From assembly GCA_963281255.1 (NCBI GenBank), contig OY725488.1, positions 1,656,986-1,720,985 on the forward strand: 64,000 nt of DNA, given 5' to 3'. Positions 54,866 through 64,000 of this stretch are shown piece after piece. Source of the stretch: Aphrocallistes beatrix (lineage: Eukaryota > Porifera > Hexactinellida > Sceptrulophora > Aphrocallistidae). Position 1 is the first letter of the stretch. Each line of letters starts with the position of its first letter. A program made the translations under genes and the position numbers. The notes beneath the pieces were generated by a model. The model did not search any database. It saw only the letters and a list, made by a program, of their open reading frames with translations, and was not told where the DNA came from.

Positions 54866-57800
54866 TAATCGAGTTTTAATAGTAAGGATTACAGAGTACA
54901 CTCTCTTTAATCCGAACCCTCGCTAATCCGAGCACTTCATTCTTAGAATCCGAACACGAAAAAATGCATGATTATTCGCCTCTTCATTTTCAAAAGTTTG
55001 TGTTCTTTTATCTTTCAATAATATTGATAAACATCGCTAAAATGCAATCATAACGAAATAATAACCGTAATATTCTGACCTTACAAATTTTTATCGTTAA
55101 ATCCCCATTGACTTAGTGTTATTTCACTAATTGGTACATACTGTTTATGACCTCTGAAATCACCATATCGGTTAAAAATACGGACCTTGCGAAATTTACA
55201 AGTTAGATGGAGAATTTTATGTAGATTCTGAATCTGATTTGATAAAATATTTCCATCGCAAAATTTTTTGTGTGATTTACAAATTTTGTGTCATGATGGC
55301 AAAAACTTACTCCCCCATTCCCACTTATGTTGTGTACAAAATCACAATTAATTTAGTCAAAAGTTTGAGCAAATCCAAATACGTATAATAAATCAAAGCC
55401 ATTTTTTGTCACTCTTAGATTTATAATGCATCTATTTCGTTCACTTTTTGACCTTTGGATCAAAATATGGCCAACAAGATGATCTAAAATTACTTTCTAG
55501 TTCAAGTCAGGTCAAGTTAAGATCCAACCTTATAACGAAATGCAAATTGTGTCCAGAAAACCGCTCTTTCACCACTCCTTTCTCAATTAATGAGATTAAT
55601 TTCAATGGTAAAATAAGAGGTCTCTGATTGACAACACCCTCCAGCATTAGCTCACAGGAATGTGTTCGATCAGTATGCTTGTCTTGACATGCTACAACGT
55701 TTATAAGCAGGAGAGACTAGTACATTAAGCTTACAACTCCCGCACCCGGAAGGATAGCCTCTAATCATTAGCGCTTCAAGCTCTTCACATTTTCCACCTC
55801 AATCAGAATCGATTGCCTTTTGGCTTAGTAAGGTTCCTGAGTATTATTATAAATTTCCAAATTTTTCCGTGAAGATCAGATAATAAATTTTCTGACCAAC
55901 TATGATGTAACACTTACCGTTGTCAAAGCAGGATATACTTGTATTTGTATCGGTTTAATGGCAGGGCGGTATCCATACATCTGGTGTACTAGGGATAGTC
56001 GCCTAGGTTTAAACGAGACCAGATTGCAGATCGTCTTCTACATTCAACGATGTTCGACAAACTTTAAACAGTGTACAGTAGTGATGGAAAAAGATATGCA
56101 ATTCATTGTATGGGCGTGGAATATACCCCTTCAATAGGATTTCGGATATCGAATACAGTGGATATATTCAATATTCCAGAATTGCATTTGATGTTAGGAG
56201 TAGGACAAAAGTTATATGATGCCATAGTGGGGAAGCTGCATTTGTCCGAATGGATTTTGGTAAGTTCTGTATTTGTCCTAAAAGTGTTTTTTTTCTGAAG
56301 AAAGGGGTGTGTGTAGAGGCCTTTTAGGTGAGGCATCTTGCTCCCCTTTGGGACCATTGATGCATTTTGGTCGGGGAATATATTGTAATGCTAGGATTTT
56401 GCAGTTTTTAGGAGTGATGTTTATTTGCAAACTATGAAATTCAGACAAATGCATACTTCAAAATTCGGACAAATGCAGAACTTACAAAAATCCATTCGGA
56501 CAAATGCAGAACTTACAAAAATTAGTAAGAAATTCGGACAAATGCATACAGACAAATGCATACAAATGCATGCCCCGCCATAGTAACAACAATGTATGAA
56601 GAATAGATCATCGAAGCAATAACATTCAACGGAGCACCTACCATGGAAATGCATTGCGAAAAATGCTTAAGATGTGTAATGGACTGGCTTTTCCTACTTC
56701 AACTCCGCCTTCTACATCATCATGCTTTGGGACAAATATTGAAAGTGAATATATTGAGCATATTTACCAATTCGAAGAGGCTTTTAATAGAACTGGGTTA
56801 CCATGTCCAGCTAAATTCCATGTTCTTTGTCGCCACATTGTACCTTTTATTCAAAACTAACTCCTGGAAAGGGTCTCGGATATGTTTAGAACAAGCTGTA
56901 GAATCTTCTCACTCTCGCCTTTTGACGGTGTGGAATATGTACCCTATACTACATGCAATGAAGATTTCCAAAAAGCGTATATAACGCAGTCTGCGAGGCC
57001 AATTTCACTAACTACTCTACATGATAGTCAAATTAATATGCGATTTAATGTACTTACTTGATAGAATAAATGTAGCACCAAATATTAAAATAACGCTTAC
57101 AAAAAATTTTGTGATGGAAATATTATTATCAAATCAGATTCAGATTCTACTTAAAATTTTTCTAAACTGTAAATTTCATAGGGTCCGTCTTTTTAAGCGA
57201 GATTTCGATTTCAGAGACCCCTGTGTTGGGTTAGCGAGGGCATACTGTATACTGTATTATTCAAGATTCTAATGATTGTTAGTTAGATCTGTTAAAAAAT
57301 TGACAATTATTATGTTATATTTCTGGGACAAGCGACCATTTTTGTGACAGACTCGAAATTGCACCATCACTCCTCTCACAGAATACTTTAGTAACAGTGC
57401 AAAATTGTAATACTTTTGTTCGGGTAGAGTAGTATAGTACTTGCTTGGTACGTACTCGGCTTAAGATGTACTTCCGGATGATACAAAGAACCGATTTTCC
57501 GCCTATCTGATCCAATTATAAATGATTCTGTTAATATTCTGATTAGTCGTACCTCGGAAAAGACGTACTATTTTTTCCACAAAAATAAAATGTATTATTC
57601 TAAATTCGTTTAAAAGGAATCAAACTATCAATAGAAATATTTTGTTTTCTGAGTACGTGACAGCCAAAATACCTTTTAAGTATGTTGGGACTTCAATGCT
57701 CTACACATAACTTATTCGCGAATGGAAGACACTTCGTCTACGGACATTTCGTCTAAGGCAGGGCTGTCCAACTATATTTACTTCGGGCCGCAACTGCTTC

Positions 57801-60800
57801 ATACCATTTAGTGGCGGGCCGCAATACAGGGGCGTGCACTCGGGATGGGTATAGATAGAGGCATTTTGGAGAGATTGAAGCAGGAAACGCGGGCCGCCTG
57901 TTGGACAGCGCTGGTCTAAGGCATTCACTTTACAAGTATCACAAACACTCACAAGTGTTTTAATAACATTGAAATAAATACAATTGAAATCTAGTTGTCA
58001 AAAATTATAAATCTCGGTGCTAAATAACAAAAATGTGGGTGTTTTTACAACATAGCTATGTGTGTGTAGTAATAGAATGTACTTATATAATATTTAGACT
58101 AAATATCCACTATACGAAATAGCCATTATACGAAAAGTCCATTATACCAAATGTCCGTTAGACTAAATGTCCGTAGACGAAATGTCCGTATACCAAGTGT
58201 CCGATTACCCTTATTCGCAGCATCGCACAAGTCAGCATTTTAGCTGTTCACTCGATTAATGCGTACCTCGTTTAATACGGACTCGCTTAATACGTGCCTC
58301 GAATTATATTATCAAATATATTATCAGGGACGCGAATACAAATTTCGACTCGTGGATTATGCACACGGATAAGACGTACCTCGATTAGTGCTGTACTTAC
58401 TTTTTCCTGATACACCTTAACGGTTCTACTGTATATATGCATATGCATATTCAGGTGTGCTTTGCTTGCTAGAGCTCCGCGGCCAGTGAACACTTTGTGT
58501 CCACATGAGACATCCTGCGAGTACCTATTATATTGCTTATAGTCAGAGCATTGATAGAGTGTGCTCCATTTGAAATTGTAGGAGCGCGCATACTGAACCG
58601 AACTCTTTTAAACAACATTCAATATCATATTTTCCTGATATACTAACATTTTCTCATTGTTTTATCTCTGAAATTTGATTATAGGTTAAATCCAAATTGA
58701 AAGAGCGTCTTAAGATAAAAAAGACAGTCCCATTACTCTTAATATACAAACTACCCACCTCTTCTAGCATCCTGGGAAATTGTGTATTAATTTCAATTTT
58801 ATAAAAGAGTTAGCAATGCGCTCCTTCATTTTATAAGAGAGAACGGAGTTGACTCATTTTTAAAATTCGTAACTGGAGCGATTAATACTCTGCTAAGGGT
58901 CTGCTTAATTTTGGAATGTTTAATTATATCTAACACAGTGCACATTTTTTTCAACTAAGTTCTGACTTATTTATTTCTTTTAGATTCTCCTCGCTCTATT
59001 GTCAAGAAAAAGTATCGAGAATTAAGTCTTTTATACCATCCAGATCGTCCCACAGGGAACAAGACTAAATTTATGGCTGTAGCAAAGGCTTATGAGATAC
59101 TTAAAACACCTGAAAGTTACGAAGATTTCTTAAGGCATGGTTTACCTGATAGTCGACAGCCTACTAAAATCGTTTTTGCTCTGCCTAACTTTTTTTCAGA
59201 TAAAAAGTATTCTGTTTGGATCATTCTGGTATATGGTTTATGTTTTCTTATCCTTCTTCCTTCAATTATAGGTGTATGGTGGTACCGATCAATTAAATAT
59301 GATGGCAATCAGGTTAGAGTGCATTTTTAAATTTTGTTATAAATGACATTTCAATCCTAAAGTTAAAATTATATGTTAAATAATTTCGGTACGATTAGCC
59401 AAATAAGGAAATCAGAAAATGTTGCGTCTTTATATCTTGGTAATTAGCATACCGTATTGCTTCGAATAAGCGCCCGGGCGCTTATTTATTTCGTTCACCC
59501 TTTAGACCCGGCGCTTATTCAAACCGGCGCTTATTCAAGCCCCGGCGCTTATTTTTTTCATTCGCTATTTTGACCTGGCGCTCTTTTTTTTGTTTACTAC
59601 ATTGACTGGCACTTTTATTTTTGCCACAACTGAGAATTTAGTTCTATTAAAAAAGGATAATGTAATGTTTCAAAAAAGCACTTGTATCTATGCCACTACT
59701 GAGAATACTAGTTTGATATGATGTTCAGAGAACTAAAATGCCCCGGCGCTTATTCGAGCCCCGGCGCTTATTCAAGCCCCGGCGCTTATTCAGGGAAATA
59801 CGGTATATGCATGTATAATATTGTGGGTTTTTGTAGTCTACAAGCACGCTTCGCTTGCTTGCGCTCCGCGGCTGGCGGACACCTTGTGTCCGCTGAAGGC
59901 GCCCTTTGGGCGTCTAGGCTCAAATTGATTAATTATAAGCTGGATAACATCTTTAAATATGTATGTCTTACTGTTATCATCAATATCACTCGAAAAATCA
60001 CCAAATTTGTCAATTTTTGATGCGTAATGATCAACATTTTTTATGAGAAAGTATCATATGCGAAGAATATTAATATACACATTCTATTAATATTTCAGCC
60101 TTCTATCACCCAAATGGCTGAGTTTAGTCGAAAAACTGAAATTTCTAATTATAAAATAAGTGACAATAACGTCATAATTCCATGATGAGTCTACATTTTC
60201 GTCTGAGCTCAGAACTTAGTTGAGCCATAGCCAAAAGACTCCCCCATTCCAAAAATCAGCTTTCTGTGCGTTGCAGTTTCTTCAATCAATTCGTTATAGA
60301 TATCCTTACTATTAAAACTCGATTAATGTTTAAATATATACAAGCGAGCTTCGCTTGCTTGCGCTACGCGGCTGGCGGACACTTTGTGTCCGCCGCAGGC
60401 TCCTTTCGGTCGCCTGGGGTCACATTGATTAATTATAAGAGAGATAATATCTCTAAATATGTCTGTCTTACTGTTAAAATCGATATCACTCGAAAAATCA
60501 CCAAATTTGTCAATTTTTCTGTATATATATATATATATATACAAGCCCGCTTCGCTTGCTTACGCTGCGCGGCTGGCAGACACTTTGTGTCCGCCGGAGG
60601 CTCCCTTCGGTAGCCTGGGGTCACATTGGTTAATTATAAGGGATATAACATCTCTAAATACGTCTGACCTACTGTTATAATCTATATCGCACGATAAATC
60701 ACCAAATTTAACAAATTTTAATTTTTTTGATGAGTAATGATGACGTCATAACAAAGTGATGAGTCATCATTTTTCGATGATAGTTACATCATGCGTGAGA

Positions 60801-62103
60801 TATGTTAGTATACATATTCTATTAAAATTTCAGCCTTCTATCTCCTATAATGGCTGAGTTATGCTCGAATAACTCTGTTGCTTAACTTTCAAAAATGTGA
60901 CAATGACGTCATAATTCCATGATGAGTCGACATTTTGCTCTGAGCTCAGAACTTACTGGAGCCATAGCCAAAAGACTCCCACATGCCAAAAATTAGCTTT
61001 CTATGACCGGCAGTTTCTTCAATCAATTCGTTACATATATATATATATACATTAATCGAGTTTTAATAGTAAGGATATATCCTTACTATTAAAACTCGAT
61101 TATTGTATCCTTACTATTAAAACTCGATGATTGTATATATCCTTACTATTAAAACTCGATTATTGTATCCTTACTATTAAAACTCGATGATTGTATATAT
61201 CCTTACTATTAAAACTCGATTATTGTATCCTTACTATTAAAACTCGATGATTGTATATATCCTTACTATTAAAACTCGATTATTGTGTATGTATATATAT
61301 CCTTACTATTAAAACTCGATTATTGTATATATATATATATATATATATCTATATCTGTAACGAATTGATTGAAGAAACTGCCGGGCGCAGAAGGCTGATT
61401 TTTGGCATGTGGGAGTCTTTTGGCTATGGCTCCAGCAAGTTCTGAGTTCAGAGCAAAATGTCGACTCATCATGGAATTATGACGTCATTGTCACATTTTT
61501 AAAAGTTAAGCAACACAGTTATTGGAGCATAACTCAGCCATTATAGGAGATAGAAGGCTGAAATTTTAATAGAATCTGTATACTAACATAACTCTCATAT
61601 GATGTGACTTTCATCAAAAAATGATGACTCATCACTTTGTTATGACGTCATCATTACGCATCAAAAATTTTAAAATTGACAAATTTGGTGATTTTTCGAG
61701 TGAAATCGATTTTAACACTAAGATGGACATATTTAGAGATGCTATCTCCCCTATAATCAACCAATGTGACCCCAGGCGACCGAAGGGAACCTCCGGCGGA
61801 CACAAAGTGTCCGCCAGCCGCGCAGCGCAAGCAAGCGAAGCGCGCTTGTATATATATATACACTACCTGGCCAAAAGTATTGGAACACATTATAATATGT
61901 GCCACTTTTGCCAAAGTGGTACAACCCATTGAATACAATATTAAACAAGTGTAAACATTGTGATATCAATAGAAACTGTCCCTCCGACCTCTTCCACTAA
62001 ACTTTTGTTGATTTCCTTCAATGGGCCCGTTTACCTGCCACTGTGCCATTTATGGCATATGGTGGCATACATTAGAATATGTTCCAATACTTTTGGCCAG
62101 GCA

Positions 62104-62175
<72 letters not shown>

Positions 62176-64000
62176 ACACATTAATCGAGTTTTAATAGTA
62201 AGGATTAATGTATAATGATCACAGGAAATTTTACTTTGGACCAGTTGTTTAGAAATATGTGGAAATTTCATCGGAATGTTGACACATCCTTTGCTAGGGA
62301 AATGTAATTTGACTAATTTAGACTATATCTCGAAAGTTACAAATTCTAGGCACCAATAAATTGTGCCATCAGGTAGGCACTTCCTATTAACCAATAATAC
62401 AATTTATATCTCTAAATATAACAGTTTACAGATGGTACCATTTATTGGTGTCTAGAATAAATTTGTCACAAATATAACCTATTGCGAAATCATATGATGA
62501 CTAATTTAAATTTTACCAACGGATAGGGTACTTTAACACCATATTTAGTATATGCTGGTAATACATTCTGAAGCGCTATTATGCGTGGTTAATGATTTAA
62601 GGCAGCTCGTTCATGTATTACATGTAATTCAATCATCTTCTACCGCAGTGGTTCTGAACCTTTTCAGTCAGTGGTACTCCTTGGTGTCAACTTGAGGTTT
62701 CACGTGCCCCTCTCAATGTTGTTGAACTTAGCCATTGATAATAATGCTACGATTATCCTAAAAAAATAAACAAACACTAACTAATAATTTTATTAAGGTT
62801 CTAGTGAACATTTTGACAAGTTTGAATTCTCTAAATTTAGTGAGAAGCTGCTGCTTGATAGCGACTAATAATTCGATTCGAGGTGAAGTCATTGATAGTG
62901 CCCAGGTACCCCCTGGGGAATGTATCATATGTTAAGAATATTAATATATACAGGCTGAAATTTTAATAGAGTGTGTATATTGATATATCTCAAATATGAT
63001 TCAACTATCATTAAAAAATGATGACTCATCACTCTGTTATGACGTCACCATTACGCATCGTGCGATATCGATTATAACAGTAAGACACGTATTTAGAGAT
63101 GTTATCTACCTCATAATTAATTAATGTGGGCCCAGGCGCCTCCGGCATTAATCGAGTTTTAATGGTAAGGATATATACAGTATATAAATAATTTGTAGTA
63201 GAACAAAAGTTGCTAAATTATTATCCAAATTCAAATTTGATATTTTATTAATTTGAGATATGAATAATTTTTGATCTATGATCTACTTGTTCAAAAATAT
63301 ATTATGCTCTTGACAAGTTTTGAATTGATTCATAGGAGTGTGTAGATTTCGAAATTGATGAAAAATTTCTTTAACTCTGGTGATTTTAATCGATTGACCT
63401 CCATAGTTAAACTCATTTTATTACCACTTATGAGTTATGACACTAAGTAATATGATGTTCCAATACTTTTGGCCAGGCAGTGTACATACATACATACATA
63501 CATATATACATACAATTTGTTTTTTCTGAGGATGGCGTAGCATTTTCTAACTGAATTTCAATACTGTATTACTAATAGGATGGAGGTAAGCAATAATTTA
63601 AGAAATATTTTAAAATGAAGAGATGATCTTCGACAGAAATTTGAGTAAAAAATGGAAATTGTGAAAATTCTGGATAAGATCAGGTTTTGTTGTTGTTGTT
63701 TTTAATTAAATTACATAATTATATAATTTTATTGTTGTTGTATTATTTAGATACTGAGTGAGACAAGTCAAATGTTTGGCTACTGTTTACATACCTACCC
63801 TCAAAATAATTTTCAGAGGGTGAAGATGATTCTAATGTGTGCTTGCGAGTTTTCCCCTGTTCACTCAAAAAAATGTATACCGGAACGTCCTGAAGATGAA
63901 AAATATTTACCTATTTTAGCTGCTAAGTTACCTCAAGCCAAACACAAAATCAATTTAAAACCTTTCAATATTCCTTTTACAGTAAAGGCACGTATCTTGT
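53930..64000 (+). CDS. SEC63: SEC63, ER translocon J-protein (5' part; runs off the window)
   Basis: Exons 53930-54263, 58984-59312 and 63751-64000+, phases consistent. Membrane segments lie at about 10-31, 68-91 and 189-211, matching Sec63 topology. The J domain (about 100-165) sits between the second and third, with HPD at 130-132 (YRELSLLYHPD). After the third segment, WWYRSIKYDGNQ matches human WWYRSIRYSGDQ. Exon 3 begins the Sec63/Brl region (ILSETSQMFGYC..) and includes FNIPFTVKARIL, equivalent to human CPYSLKARVL. Sec63 works with Sec61/Sec62 and recruits BiP through its J domain for post-translational import and ERAD. Introns of 4720 and 4438 bases are filled with transposons. The rest of the Brl domain and acidic tail lie beyond the edge. 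Confidence 0.92.
54331..54889 (-). mobile_element. Helitron-like repeat, copy E, in SEC63 intron 1
   Basis: Full copy with TGACGTCA at 54532-54539 and 54695-54702 and TGAGTCA at 54551-54557, a TA microsatellite near 54828-54860, and the terminal ATCGAGTTTTAATAGTAAGG. Confidence 0.8.
54893..57250. mobile_element. Composite element in SEC63 intron 1 (TA-type ends)
   Basis: Starts ACAGAGTACACTC..CCCTCGCTAATCCGAG and ends GGGTTAGCGAGGGCATACTG then TA, like the 49806 element but much longer. Inside is a decayed transposon ORF (56040-56985). Whether the ends belong together is uncertain. Confidence 0.45.
56040..56985 (+). pseudogene. Decayed transposon ORF in SEC63 intron 1
   Basis: Plus-strand pieces in shifting frames: VDIFNIPELHLMLGVGQKLY at 56158-56217, then KMLKMCNGLAFPTS and YIEHIYQFEEAFNRTGLPCP, KFHVLCRHIVPFI (56654-56857), then an EQAVESSHSRLLTVWNMYP segment in another frame. 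The order xxLHLxLGxxxKLYD .. FxGNxxxxLL .. PKxHxxxxH .. GKGLGxxxEQAxESxH recurs in an uncharacterised ORF of invertebrate transposons. The gene is dead (several shifts and stops). Confidence 0.5.
57720..58210. mobile_element. hAT-like element, TSD TTATTCGC
   Basis: Begins GAATGGAAGACACTTCG, carries GGACATTTCGTC and GACGAAATGTCC blocks, and ends GTGTCCGATTACCC; flanked by TTATTCGC (57712-57719 and 58211-58218). Same family as 5355-5681. It contains the nested MITE at 57759-57913. Confidence 0.75.
57759..57913. mobile_element. Nested hAT MITE, TSD GTCTAAGG
   Basis: 155 bp with ends CAGGGCTGTCCAAC and GTTGGACAGCGCTG, flanked by perfect GTCTAAGG repeats (57751-57758 and 57914-57921). The CAGGGCTGTCCAA terminus with GGGCCGC body is typical of hAT MITEs in animals. 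Confidence 0.9.
58255..58510. repeat. Degraded TTAATAC repeat and Helitron-like end fragment
   Basis: CTCGATTAATGCGTACCTCG-type repeats (58250-58430) resemble pogo-like ends. 58455-58510 is a diverged piece of the GC-rich Helitron-like end (GCTTTGCTTGCTAGAGCTCC, GAACACTTTGTGTCCAC). Confidence 0.5.
59450..59805. mobile_element. MITE with TACCGTATT ends (SEC63 intron 2)
   Basis: Starts TACCGTATTGCTTCGAATAA and ends TTATTCAGGGAAATACGGTA; the body repeats GGCGCTTATTCAAGCCCC. The ends match the palindrome at 12113-12154. Confidence 0.75.
59839..60300 (-). mobile_element. Helitron-like repeat, copy F (diverged)
   Basis: Starts AAGCACGCTTCGCTTG. Internal sites are mutated (the CRE positions read AATAACGTCATAA). 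At its right edge, 60302-60329 carries the TCCTTACTATT terminus in the opposite orientation. Confidence 0.7.
60341..60538 (-). mobile_element. Helitron-like repeat, copy G (truncated)
   Basis: Only the GC-rich end and the first ~190 bases are present (AAGCGAGCTTCGCTTGCTTG to CCAAATTTGTCAATTTTTC), then a TA microsatellite. Confidence 0.75.
60541..61076 (-). mobile_element. Helitron-like repeat, copy H
   Basis: Full copy with TGACGTCA at 60741-60748 and 60904-60911, TGAGTCA at 60760-60766, and the terminal CGAGTTTTAATAGTAAGG, immediately followed by the tandem array of reversed termini. Confidence 0.8.
61075..61335 (+). repeat. Tandem array of Helitron-like termini
   Basis: A ~60-bp unit containing TCCTTACTATTAAAACTCGA twice (followed by TTATTGTA, then TGATTGTATATA) repeats about four times. 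This is the 5'-type end of the dispersed family, amplified as an array between copies H and I. Confidence 0.85.
61336..61856 (+). mobile_element. Helitron-like repeat, copy I (opposite orientation)
   Basis: Full copy on the other strand, from CTGTAACGAATTGATTGAAG to GCAAGCGAAGCGCGCTTGT. With copy H it flanks the tandem array as an inverted pair. Confidence 0.8.
61861..62106. mobile_element. Tc1-like MITE (CACTGCCTGGCCAAAAGTA)
   Basis: Ends CACTACCTGGCCAAAAGTAT and ATACTTTTGGCCAGGCAGTG with TA flanks. This terminus is the classic animal Tc1 type. A partial copy of one end lies at about 63455-63483. Confidence 0.9.
62107..62170. repeat. TA microsatellite
   Basis: About 30 uninterrupted TA units. 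Apparent reading frames across it (YIYIYI) are artefacts. Confidence 0.95.
62240..63180. repeat. Fragments of family P, hAT and Helitron-like repeats (SEC63 intron 2)
   Basis: 62290-62640 contains an inverted pair and the AATATAACCTATTGCGAAATC block of family P. 62645-62925 begins CAGTGGTTCTGAACCTTTTC, a hAT terminus, without a clear right end. 62990-63175 carries the CATCACTCTGTTATGACGTC and ATCGAGTTTTAATGGTAAGG parts of the Helitron-like repeat in mixed orientation. Confidence 0.6.

Noticed and set aside
62021..62271. Reading frames encoding long YIYIYI runs
   Set aside because: Translation of a TA microsatellite, not protein.

Overview
This window is AT-rich animal nuclear DNA. The evidence is spliced genes with GT..AG introns, a replication-type histone H3 gene with the animal 3' stem-loop, an RFX4/6-type transcription factor, SEC63, a CARD-caspase protein and a PINK1-type kinase fold. 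Within animals I cannot place it from sequence alone. A non-bilaterian invertebrate such as a sponge would fit the unusual domain fusions and dense DNA transposons, but that is inference. No rRNA, tRNA, CRISPR or bacterial-style operon was seen.

Layout. 0-2.2 kb is repeats. At 2.2-2.6 kb (-) lies a small BORCS7-like lysosome-positioning gene. At 4.3-11.2 kb (-) I reconstruct an 11-exon gene whose phases agree throughout, encoding ankyrin repeats joined to a PINK1-like pseudokinase. 11.2-18.3 kb holds hAT, pogo-like and piggyBac-like elements and transposase remnants. At 18.3-20.7 kb (+) is an RFX factor and at 21.8-22.9 kb (+) a membrane-anchored or secreted ComEC-type metallo-beta-lactamase-fold protein. 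23.4-36.8 kb is almost wholly transposons and giant palindromes: a hAT element with a TTF-type zinc finger, a 2-kb palindrome carrying an assembly gap that looks like an unclosed overlap, and a MULE whose terminal repeats are long arrays of a 31-bp unit. Histone H3 is at 37.2-37.6 kb (-). 38-44.5 kb is again repeats. At 44.6-49.7 kb (+) a single 5.1-kb exon encodes a 1698-residue protein: two degenerate caspase folds, a Roc-COR GTPase, a CARD-like region and a catalytically intact caspase. 49.8-53.7 kb is nested transposons. From 53.9 kb to the right edge (+) runs SEC63, its two 4.4-4.7 kb introns packed with mobile elements.

The genes are unrelated neighbours rather than a pathway cluster. 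The strongest candidate for an undescribed system is the pseudocaspase-pseudocaspase-Roc-COR-CARD-caspase protein, which puts sensor or scaffold, GTPase switch and executioner in one chain. The second is the ankyrin-PINK1-like pseudokinase. A dispersed Helitron-like repeat of about 0.5 kb, each full copy carrying CRE and AP-1 motifs, dominates the SEC63 introns.
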